A stretch of 64,000 bases of DNA, taken from assembly GCA_958510825.1 (NCBI GenBank), contig OY294050.1:43661249-43725248 (forward strand). Direction: 5' to 3'. This document shows, in pieces, positions 43,224-52,780 of the stretch. The stretch comes from Brachypterus glaber. Its lineage: Eukaryota; Arthropoda; Insecta; Coleoptera; Kateretidae. Every line of letters begins with the position of its first letter. Position 1 is the first letter of the stretch. The position numbers and the translations under genes are program-made. Below the pieces are notes generated by a model. The model searched no databases and was not told where the DNA came from. It saw nothing but the letters and a program-made list of their open reading frames with translations.

Positions 43224-43352
43224 ATGGAAAGTAAAATGCAAAGTGATGATTCTGGTACTCCCCCAGAAATAAGGAGAGAGGCGAAAACTGTGAGGGAGAA
43301 TCTATTGCCTCAAAAATCAATATATGGGGGTTGTACCTCTAGTAATATATGA
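43224..43352 (+). CDS. Short frame starting MESKMQSDDSGTPPEIRREA, possibly the 5' end of a larger protein
   Basis: A 42-residue frame starts at an ATG in an A-rich context (AAAAATGG) after a plausible leader and reads MESKMQSDDSGTPPEIRREA, then KTVRENLLPQKS, then IYGGCTSSNI and TGA. Its composition (charged, no low complexity) looks more like real coding sequence than other short frames here. The LLPQKS segment reminds me of the N-terminus of tyrosine-recombinase-like (Crypton-type) proteins in insects, but that is recollection only. The frame is cut after QKS, where such proteins would continue, so this is either a truncated copy or a first exon; no good GT donor is visible. Confidence 0.3.
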   Translation: MESKMQSDDSGTPPEIRREAKTVRENLLPQKSIYGGCTSSNI

Positions 43353-43746
43353 TCCTTAAGGTAATATATGGGTTATATATGATGGACCAATGATTTTCAC
43401 TTTTCGAAGTGTTTTTCGTATAACATGTTTTATAGGTACTAATTTAGTTAATATTTTTTAATTTATCATGCAATAAATAAATTTGGTGCCTAAAGACACT
43501 TGTAAGTAGCAATGTGATTTAATAATTAAGTGAAACGTCAGATGCCAAAACAGCTGAAAAAAAATTCATTATTAACCATGGTGCAATATCATTATTTTTA
43601 GAACCTCTGACGTCATAGGTAGAGAAATAATATTTGTACCAATGAAAAGAACAGTAATAAAGATGCGCTTTTAGGCTGGTGGTGAAAAAATATTTTTGTT
43701 ATATATTATCATTATTATTATATTATTAACAATAGTTGTTATCTTT
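43353..43746. other. Unassigned stretch
   Basis: No feature recognised beyond short AT repeats. Confidence 0.3.
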
Positions 43747-43860
43747 CAGCTTTGATAAAGCCCCCAAGAGGGGAGAAACGTTAGCGATAAAATAAAGTGA
43801 CGCATTAAAACCTGCCAAAAAATCCGAGTTTTATTACAAACCAAAAAATTATATTACAAA
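43747..43860 (+). repeat. Possible decayed Penelope-type terminal repeat
   Basis: TTTGATAAAGCCCCCAAGAG then GGGAGAAACGTTAGCG has the order of a hammerhead (core, C/G stem, GAAAC), but core bases differ (TTGATAA for CUGANGA), so it cannot be active. It is followed by GATAAAATAAAG. Confidence 0.35.
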
Positions 43861-45184
43861 ATATGATTTTAAATTTGTTTGCTTTAATGAAAACAGATAA
43901 GAAATCGAGTTCCACTATAAGCTTTTGACTAAGAAAACTACGAAAAAATAATAAAAGAATCAATTTTCATAAAGTAAAAAATGTATAAGCGAATACTCAG
44001 CATTGCCCAATATTTGGACGCCAATACTTAATGATGAATTATCACGCGATAAGTTAACTTTACCCTCGTTCCAATAAAAAATCTAAGTTTAATTCCTTTT
44101 CTTTTAATTGTTGCGGGTTTTCCTGTTTTTCGATCGATTTATCATAATTTTGAAATTGGTCATATTTTAACTGATATAATACATAGACAAGGAAAGACCT
44201 CCAAAGCCGTTGCGGAATACTGTTGTTTTTGACGAGTATTTTTTAACCTTAGTTTTGTGTCAAATAAAAATTGTAAAAAATTCAACATAAAAAACAATAA
44301 TTATCTACGAAGAAACGTCGAAATTATTTCGACGAAATAGTTTTTTTTAAATTATTTTATATGAATTTTTGAGTTGTGTTTGAGTTTCGGGATTTTGTAC
44401 ACCTACTTTGAGTACACCCTTTGACCCTTTGCTCTTCATAAAGCAACAATACAGGTTAAGTTTAAAGTTATAAACAAATGCAGCAAAAAAACAGTTAAAA
44501 CACAGTAGAAGTCGAAAAATGAACAGACACAAACGACGATCTGACAGTATAAACAAACTACTAATAATTCGTCACCCCAGTATTGGTTTTCCATATCTCT
44601 ATTTTTGGACATTTTAAGATTTTTACTGGGGGATTTTTGGAGATAAGACAAATGAATACTGGGGTGATGAGTTCTTTTACGACCGACAGCATTTCACAGC
44701 TGATAGAGATGCGTACTGCGCAAGGTCAGATGCAGACGCACTTTTCATGTATGTATCTATTACAATCACATATCGGCCTGGCGATAAAAAGCTGAACCAA
44801 GCTTCAGAACTCTCTGATTTTTTTGTTACTTTCTCTTCTTGTTGTTTTTTGTTTTTGTCATTTTTTTTGGTCAACTACTTCGCATGGCAATATTAGAAAC
44901 ACAGCTACTCAGATAGCAATCTCAAAAAATTACCTTTTCCCACGACCTAGTTAGTAGTTAGTGCGTATTTCCCACCCGTTGCCTATGACAACGGTCGGGA
45001 AGTAAAAAGCAGCTGATTTTACATATCTGCTGTCAGAAAATTAGCAAACGTCAAACAAATAACCTCAAATTGACAAACTAAATTTAAGATAATTTTTGCG
45101 TTTTTAGGATGTTTACGTGTTAGGTCGTAGAAAAAAATAGTATAGGCACCTCGACGCAAACCATTTCAGTGCACATCGGTAATA
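43861..45184. other. Unassigned stretch with a short palindrome
   Basis: TCACCCCAGTATTGG (44570) and AATACTGGGGTGATGAG (44652) are inverted and bound a hairpin of about 100 bp. Other short frames have no motif. AAGGTAGTAGTTAGTGCG-type sequence near 44950 is unremarkable. Confidence 0.35.
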
Positions 45185-46148
45185 CACGGTGTATTTGAAA
45201 TAGGGTCGGAAATTTTAACAGATGATTCTACATCATAAAATATGACAAAAAGTTCCTATAAACATATGTCTAAAAATGCGTCATAAGGGAGCTACGCCCC
45301 TTTGAAAGTGGCTAAAAAAATCGGTTTTTATTTAATAACTCAGGAACCCTTTGAGATATATCAACGAGGTTTTGCACGTCAACTAATTCTACCAAGTCCC
45401 GTTTTTATGTGTTATTTTCGTGTACTTATTTCAACCAGGGGTGTGCGAAACGGGGGGGGCTTATCAGTTTTTTGTCCCAAACTTTTTTCTGTGTAACTTT
45501 TTTGCAATTTTATTTTTGAAATATGATTCCTCAGGTCAAAATACATAAAAAAGTTACTATTGTTGTAATACTGTAGGATTAACCGTTTTCGAGAAAAATT
45601 CATTTGAAGGTGAAATTCCACGGTTCGAGGACGAAAAATTAAATACTAAAATGTTGAAAACCAAAATTTTAATGATGCAGGGCGAATGTACATTAAAAAC
45701 TAAGAAAAAAACCTCATATACAGGTACTTCCAAAAATCAATCCTAATGGAGCTATGGTCTCCTAAATATGCACCATTTTTAAAGGGCTATGGTAGCTTTA
45801 AAAGCGTTTTTTCGACCTACATGTATTGAAACTTTTTTTCTTAGTTTTTGATGTAGAATAACATTGCATCATTAAAATTTTGGTTTTCGACATTTTAGTA
45901 TTTAATTTTTCGTCCTCAAACCGTGAAATTTCACCTTCAAATTAACTTTTCTCGAAAACGGTTAATCCTACAGTATTACAACAAGAGTACCTTTTTTATG
46001 TATTTTGACCTGAGGAATCATATTTCAAAAATAAAATGGCAAAAAAGTTACACAGAAAAAAGTTTGGGACAAAAAACTGATAAGCCCCCCCCCGTTTCGC
46101 ACACCCCTGGTTTAAAAAAGTACGTGAAAATAACATACAAAGATGGGC
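45185..46148 (+). mobile_element. CAGGGTG foldback, copy truncated at its right end
   Basis: Follows the full copy at 7053-8221 closely from the left terminus (CACGGTGTATTTGAAATAG) through both arms, but stops at AAGATGGGC (46148), about 250 bp before the expected right end. The next base begins the minisatellite TIR element family, so the two are fused at one junction. Confidence 0.8.
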
Positions 46149-46577
46149 TTTACATTCATTATAAATTACGATCTTTATCAACCAATAGATCTTTAAAGAA
46201 AGATTTAAGCAGTTTATACTCGTATTAAGGGTGCAAATCGTTTGGTTTATTAAATCAAATGAACTTTACGCTACGATATTTCAAAAAACCTTTGACACAG
46301 AGACTTTTTGGACAATTTGGAACAAAAATTTTCTAAGTAGTAAATATTTTTTTTCAAATTTCAAGTCTATGCAAAATATTACCATTCTGGACTATGTAAT
46401 TTTTACCGTTCCGGTCTATGCAAAATATTACCATTATGGACTATGTAATTTTTACTGTTCCGGTCTATGCAAAACATTACCATTACGGACTATGTAATTT
46501 TTACCATTCCGGTCTATGGCAACATATTACCATTTACGAACTATGTAATTTAATGTAATTTATTTCTTCCGTGCAGA
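46149..46577 (+). mobile_element. Minisatellite TIR element, copy 3 (right part)
   Basis: Starts inside the family at TTTACATTCATTATAAATTA and continues through TCAACCAATAGATCTTTAAA to about four units of the 49-bp minisatellite (46370-46560) and the terminus TTCTTCCGTGCA. The left third is missing. Confidence 0.7.
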
Positions 46578-47049
46578 TTAAAATTAACCAAATTTAGGTC
46601 TGAGTTATGAATCACTTTTGATTGGTCAAACACTATTAATTTGAATTAAGCTGGTTGGTGAAACTGGACCTTATTAGGGTGCAGTTAATTTTTAGTCCCC
46701 ATTTTTATTTATTTTATTATTTGCTCGAGTGACTGGTAATTTAATTTTGTCCAGTCCGGTTAGGGCGATTCAAAGTTCCCCCAATGGATTACATACCTCG
46801 ACAATAGTAATAGAAAAAATCTCAGTAACTTTTCAGTCTCATTGTTGGTTTCAAATTAAGATCTATTTAAGTTTTCACGTAAATGGACGCTAGACGTCGT
46901 AACGCGTCTACAAAACTTTTATGTTTTTTATGTACTGATTTTTTTCTGAACTTAAATGCCCCAAAAAAGCTCGAATATGTTCGGCGATCATGTTGGTAGG
47001 TCCTCGTCAAGAACAATAGATCCCTATCTTAACGATAATACTTTTAGGT
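46578..47049. other. Unassigned stretch
   Basis: No gene or repeat recognised. Confidence 0.3.
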
Positions 47050-48940
47050 AATGAAACGCCCTTTGACTAATCGTAAGGTACTCACGGAGAGCTTTGACCT
47101 ACTTTTAATCCGAAATGTAATAACTCTTAGTTTTTCTTCAGAAATTGATTTGGGGCATCCCCTTATTTTAGGGACAAAAAAACCGTTGGGGCACTTCTTA
47201 AGAAAATCGATTTTTATTTGTTTTTATATTTTTTTTCTGTGTATGTTGAATTATTATTAATGACATCGAAACAGTTTTTTTTAAAGCAATTTTGTACAAT
47301 TTCTTTTTTTTTTTTGTTTTTCATTTGTTTCTGAGATATTTAAAATCAAAATTGACAAAACTCATTTTTTAATCAAATCATCCAGTTTTATGGAAATATT
47401 TTAAATAGTTGGATAATATGGAATGATCTTAACACAATTTGCAAATATTTTAATAAAAATGGCTCTAACCAACGCCAACTTAATTTTATCGTATTTTGTG
47501 GTGATTTTCTAACATAAAAATTGTAGATGGCGTTAAGCTAATTTCAGATTATTTTAAAATTTTTAAATATCTCAACAGGTTACAATGGCAGACTTGATTG
47601 AAAAATGAGTTTTGTCAAATTTGATTTTAAATATCTCAGAAACAAATGAAAAACAAAAAACAGAAATTATACAAAATTGCTTAAAAAAATAAACCCTTTC
47701 GATATCAGTAATAAAAATTATACATACATTAAAAAAATATAACAACAAATGAAAATCGATTTTCTTAAAAAGCGCCCGAGGATTTTTTTGTTTTACTCCT
47801 AAAATAACACTAGGCAACACGGTATCTTGCCCTGATTGGAGTCATATGTTTTTTTAACTAATTTTGGGTCGCTGAGACAGAATCTGGCCTCAGAATATTT
47901 CGATTACCTAAGGTTTCTGAGAAAAATGAGACAAAAGTGGTAACAAATCATTATTTTAGCCCTTTTTTTCTTCTAAAATCGTGGGAGATATTCTGAGGAT
48001 AAATTTAGATTCGGCGACTCAATATTAGTTAAAAAATACCCAAATTGGAACATGGAAACTTTAAATACATAGGTAAAATAAATAGGGATATTATGGAAAA
48101 AAAAATATTTAAAAAAAATGGATCCTGTACAAAACTAAGTAGGGGTGTAGGGTAAGAAGAAGGGGACAAGCTTATCGCCACGTACTCATGCTAAAAATCG
48201 TCAAAAATCATAACTAGGGGATCAAAATGAACTAAAAATATGTTATGTAATACGGTTCTTATGTAATAAAGTAAAATTTTTATGATGTAAAACCTTTAAA
48301 AAATTATTTTTAAATTGGCATAATTTCCTGTACTAAAATTTAAAAATTAAGACGTGCTGGATTTTTTTTAAGGTCAAATTCAGATTCTGCGCCTTTAAGT
48401 TGACAAGAAAAATATATTTTTTGGGCTCGGGAAAAAAGTTTACACTGTGTGCTGTAATTTTATTTCTTTTTCATTTATTTACTTTTTACGAACAAACTAA
48501 GCAAAATAAAAAAATATTTGTATAAATATTTTTGTAGAGAATTTTATAATCTACAAATTAAGTTCTAAAATTTCTTAAATTTTATACAAATTTGATAGTT
48601 TTGCTACAAATGAGCATATAGATTTTTAAATTCCTCCTATTTTTTTAATATACCCTAAAATTTTCAAAAACCTACTCTTTTTTTTTAAAGATTTTGAAAA
48701 AAATCGTCATTATTTCCTTGACTTATATCTCAAAAATTTTAGGTGCTGGAATTGTTCTAATGTCAGATTCGCATTCTACGCCCTCGAATTAGTAAGAAAA
48801 ATTTACTTTTCGATCGGGGCAAAAAAAAAGTTGCGATTTGTTGCCTAGAGTAATCAGGGGGTGTCCCCAAATCAATTTCTGAAAAAAAAAATTAAGAGTT
48901 ATTATATTTCTGATTAAAAGTAGGCCCAAGTTTGCCGTGC
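47050..48940. mobile_element. Composite foldback element of about 1.9 kb
   Basis: The left end (ACTTTTAATCCGAAATGTAA, TCAGAAATTGATTTGGGGCA at 47101-47158) is inverted at the right end (48855-48925: CCCAAATCAATTTCTGA, ATTAAAAGTAGG). A further inverted copy of 47160-47390 lies inside at 47570-47820 (AAAATCGATTTT, TATCTCAGAAACAAATG, GAGTTTTGTCAAATTT). The stretch 47860-48800 holds several CTGAGACAGAATCTGG-type motifs. Non-coding. Confidence 0.6.
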
Positions 48941-48957
48941 ACTAATATCCAAGGTTA

Positions 48958-49230
48958 TTAACAGTCATCGGCGAATTGCCAGCGCTCGCATAGTCGCCGC
49001 GTCGATTCTATCGTTGACGCGAGGTTTTAAATATTTACATTTTTATTTTCTTCGAAAAACACCGATATATTTACATATTTATAGTTAATATGTATATTCA
49101 ATATTGTTGTGTGTAACAAATTAGTCGTCAAATGTTTCGATTTAGTGACCTTTATAAAAATTTCCATCATAATTCGGCAAAATTATTCCGTAAGCCTATG
49201 TTTCTGTGTTTATTTTCAACGTTGATGTTT
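48958..49230 (-). mobile_element. Small TIR element family R, copy 2
   Basis: Right terminus first: CAGTCATCGGCGAATTGCCA, then CGCATAGTCGCCGCGTCG and TTGACGCGAGGTTTTAAAT, running into TTTCGATTTAGTGACCTTTA and TTCAACGTTGATG, the complement of 27708-28059. The flank TTAA lies directly before CAGTC. Confidence 0.65.
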
Positions 49231-49912
49231 TTATTTAAAAAAAAAAAACACATTTATATTTTTAAAAACCAAATATCTTATGTTATTTATTTGGTTGTAT
49301 TTAAAAGTTATTTACATATTTTTTTCAAATTATTATTGTTTTAGTAAGTGTTAAGGGTAAAAGAAAAATGATATACAATTCTAACATATATTTTACATCT
49401 GTACGGTAATTTGTAAAAAAAAATAAAAATAACTTAAAAACTTTCTAAAACTAAAACATTTGTTTTTTTTTTTAACATGTACGATTATAAAAAAATAAAA
49501 AACACCTAAATTAAAAGAAAAAAATATTATAAAATTTTACTCCAAATCATGCAATATTTTAGTAACTCATGCGCCTTGTACATGTGCTCTTTGCAATCGT
49601 AGTTATGATATTTTGAGTTTTTTTTTCGATTTATTTTCCCTTCTTAGGCACATTTAGTGTCCAGAGTAATTTTTAGTTTTATAGAACAGAAAATTGCCAT
49701 ATTTATCAAAAACATTACGTATGAGCTCTTTCAATCCCAAAAAGACTCGTGCCAGTGTCTTCCTATAAACCGCTATTTTTTTTTGGTGGTAAAGACATAT
49801 TGTATCTTTAATTTATCTTTAAACTAATAAACTAACTTTGAAAAACAATATTCACAAAAAGCAACCATAAAAACTTACACAAAATAAAAAAATGCAAAAT
49901 TAAAAAAGGTAA
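49231..49912. other. Unassigned AT-rich stretch
   Basis: Very T/A-rich. No gene recognised. Confidence 0.3.
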
Positions 49913-50131
49913 CGTGGTTAGTCGCGCGGTCTACAATTGTAGACCAGGCAGGTTTCAGTATGAATAAAAACAATATTATACCCATTCAAAGTGTGAATTA
50001 TTACTGATCTAATAGATTGATGTATAATGCACAGCTACTCGAAGGGGCGCTCGCGTAAAAACTCCGTGTAAAAATTTACCCATCTAAAAAAAGCATGGTC
50101 TACGATCGTAGACCGCGCGCCTAACGAAGGG
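49913..50131. mobile_element. piggyBac-like MITE with GGTCTAC palindromes
   Basis: The right end reads, on the minus strand, TTAA then CCCTTCGTTAGGCGCGCGGT. The left end GTGGTTAGTCGCGCGGTC is its inverted partner after GTAA. Next to each end is a perfect palindrome (GGTCTACAATTGTAGACC and GGTCTACGATCGTAGACC). TTAA plus a CCCTT start is the piggyBac signature. The left target copy has one base different (GTAA). About 219 bp, non-coding. Confidence 0.65.
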
Positions 50132-50524
50132 TTAATATCGCAAGTAAAGTATTAAATACCGCGATATAAAAAATATGTATTTACAAATAACATTCTGTAT
50201 TAAAAGTAAAATAACATTTTCTGAGTGTATTATTATTTAGTTGGCAGCAGTGTGTTGAATTGGGCTTGTACTAACTTGCAAATTAATGCACCTAATATTA
50301 CGAACCTCCTCAGGGATATAGATCCTCTTAGAAGACTTAGATAATTTGACGTGATTGGGATATCCGGTTACCTGCACTTATGTTGTGCAAGAATTAACCC
50401 ATGTGTGTAATTAAGTGTCAAAGTTTGTTTCAAATTCTATACTTCATTATCAAATAACTTTGCATCTTCCTTATTGATTTCCTTCCCGTTGGAGGTATTT
50501 AACTTAATTCTCTTCTGTAATTAA
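50132..50524. other. Unassigned spacer
   Basis: No feature recognised. Confidence 0.3.
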
Positions 50525-51168
50525 ATAATTGAATTTTTTTCCTATGATCCCCTATGAAAATGACATTTACCACACTCTCTTGTTCTTTAGAAAACGCCTT
50601 ATATCACCCTTGTTTGATATTTTCATATCACCCTAGTTTGATATATATGTATGTAGATTTGCCTAATTTTGTTTAGATATTTACGTTGTAAATTCTACAA
50701 ATTTTACTCATCTCGTTTTATATGCCATTTTCCACCTTTCATTACAGACTTTTCTTTATGTCTTTTGTCTTTTTCAATCCAAATATTTCTGTGTTTCATG
50801 TCAAAAATAAAACTATAGTTAAAACCTTACTATTTTGACCCATGTCAATATAACTTAATATGTTTTATTAATGTCTAGATTTTATAAAAATTATTTAATT
50901 TGTGATTTAAGTTAGTTACCTTACATTTTATATAAAACATCAATATTTCCTCATGAAATGTAAAACATTGTAGAATTTTAGTCTAATATGGTAGCGTATC
51001 AACAGAAATCAAATTTAATTAGAAAACTGTCGAATTTTCCTTGATTAAAAGATGCTTGCGGTTAGGCAACCCATTAAACAGTGTTGAGCTTCCATAATAT
51101 CTTGTATTAAATATAAAACCAAGAAAACTAAATGTAAATAAAAAACGTATTTCCTGTTGACATACATA
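50525..51168 (+). repeat. Repeat family P, plus copy
   Basis: TGAAAATGACATTTACCACA, CTAGTTTGATATATATG, CATTTTCCACCTTTCATTAC, CATTGTAGAATTTTAGTC and GATGCTTGCGGTTAGGCAAC match 25335-25960 inverted and the first third of each 52.8-57.2 kb unit. It is cut at 51168 by the TA-bounded foldback. Confidence 0.75.
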
Positions 51169-52372
51169 CAGAGCGGTCCAAAAGTCACCCCCCCCCTCTT
51201 AACTTTTGAACCAGTTGAGATATCGACTTCAAATTTGGAACTTTTAAATAAGACAACTTAAACTATCTTTTAGCATATATTTAATACTTTCAGCTCTTAA
51301 AATGTGGGCAGGGGGGCATGGGGGCTCATTTTTTTAAATGGAGAGGGGAGTCGTGTAATACATTATTTTAAAGCTTATAAAATTCTCCATTTAACTCCAT
51401 ATTTTTAAATTAAAAAAAAATTTTGGGTTTAAAATGGCGTTGAAAATGGGAATTAATGTCAAAATTCCTCTAAAAAAAAAACAAATAATTTTTTAAAAAT
51501 ACCTAATTTCATCATAAAAAAATGTTAATTATACTTTTAAACTAATTTTAGTTGACATAAATAAAAATTTATAAAAAAAACTTAAAAAATCGAATGTTTT
51601 AGCACAAAAATTGAAAAATCAAAACCTTAAAAAACATTTTTAAAAAATTTAAAAATGTTAATTTAAATAGAGAATTTTATAAGCTTTAAAAGGATGTATT
51701 ACACGACCCCCTTTTCTATTTAAAAAAATGTCCCCCCATGCCCCCCTGCCCACATTTTAAGAGCTGAAAATATCAAATATATGCTAAAAGATAGTTTAAG
51801 TTGTCTTATTTAAGAGTTATAAATTTGAAGTCGATATCTCAACTCGTTCAAAAGTTAAAGGGGGGGGGGGCGGTGACTTTTTAAACATTTTTAAATTTTT
51901 TAAAAATGTTTTTTAAGGTTTTTATTTTTCAATTTTTTGTGGTAAAACATTTGATTTTTCAAGTTTTTTTTTATAAATTTTTATTTATGTCAACTAAAAT
52001 TAGTTTAAAAGAATAATTAACATTTTTTTATGATGAAATTAGGCATTTTTAAAAAAATATTTGTTTTTTTTAGAGGAATTTTGATATTAATACCCATTTT
52101 CAACCCGATTTTAAACCCAATTTTTTTTTAATTTAAAAATATGGAGTTAAATGGTGAATTTTATAAACTTTAAAATGTTGTATTACACGACCCCCCTTTC
52201 CATTTAAAAAAATGTGCCCACATGCCCCCCTGCCCACATATTAAGAGCTGAAAGTATTAAATATATGCTAAAAGATAGTTTAAGTTGTCTTATTTAAAAG
52301 TTCCAAATTTTAAGTCGATATCTCAACTGGTTCAAAAGTTAAGAGGGGGGGGGTGACTTTTGGATCGCTCTG
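51169..52372. mobile_element. 1.2-kb composite foldback bounded by TA
   Basis: Ends CAGAGCGGTCCAAAAGTCAC and GTGACTTTTGGATCGCTCTG are inverted, with TA outside both. The terminal module A (about 230 bp: AACTTTTGAACCAGTTGAG, TGGGCAGGGGGGCATGG, GTCGTGTAATACATTATTTT) occurs three times: at the left, inverted at the right, and inverted again in the middle (51660-51880). A second module B lies between (51410-51655 and, inverted, 51885-52130). Order: A, B, A inverted, B inverted, A inverted. Non-coding. Confidence 0.8.
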
Positions 52373-52780
52373 TATAATCCTTGTGCACTCCGAGGTTATA
52401 TTGTTAAATAACTGAAGTTTGAGGAATTGGTAACATTTCAAAGGAATTTTAATATTCCGCATAACATTATCTGCGAGTATAGTTTTATTTTCATAACATC
52501 TGACAAAATAATTCTTTGTAAGGCATATAAAAGTTTGTATTCATGTAAGTAAGATCGGTCTATCATAAATAATATACATATAACCAACGGGTAAAATTTT
52601 ATAATATTTCTATTTATATGCAAATTTAATATGGACCAAATAAACCCTCAAGTTATTTTCTAAATTAGATTCCAGCGACAAACTTCATTTGCCATAATTG
52701 CCTCTCTGATGTTTCACTTTTCTGCATATTTATGTTTGCTGATATAATAAAAAATAATTAAGCTTTAATATAGTGTAAAA
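52373..52780. other. Unassigned spacer
   Basis: The segment AAACTTCATTTGCCATAATT and GCCTCTCTGATGTTTCAC at 52680-52725 is the same as the junction segment inside the following tandem units, so the array may begin nearer 52670. Otherwise nothing recognised. Confidence 0.4.

Noticed and set aside
43757..43785. A hammerhead ribozyme
   Set aside because: The layout is similar, but the first core box reads TTGATAA and stem III does not close with a cleavage triplet.
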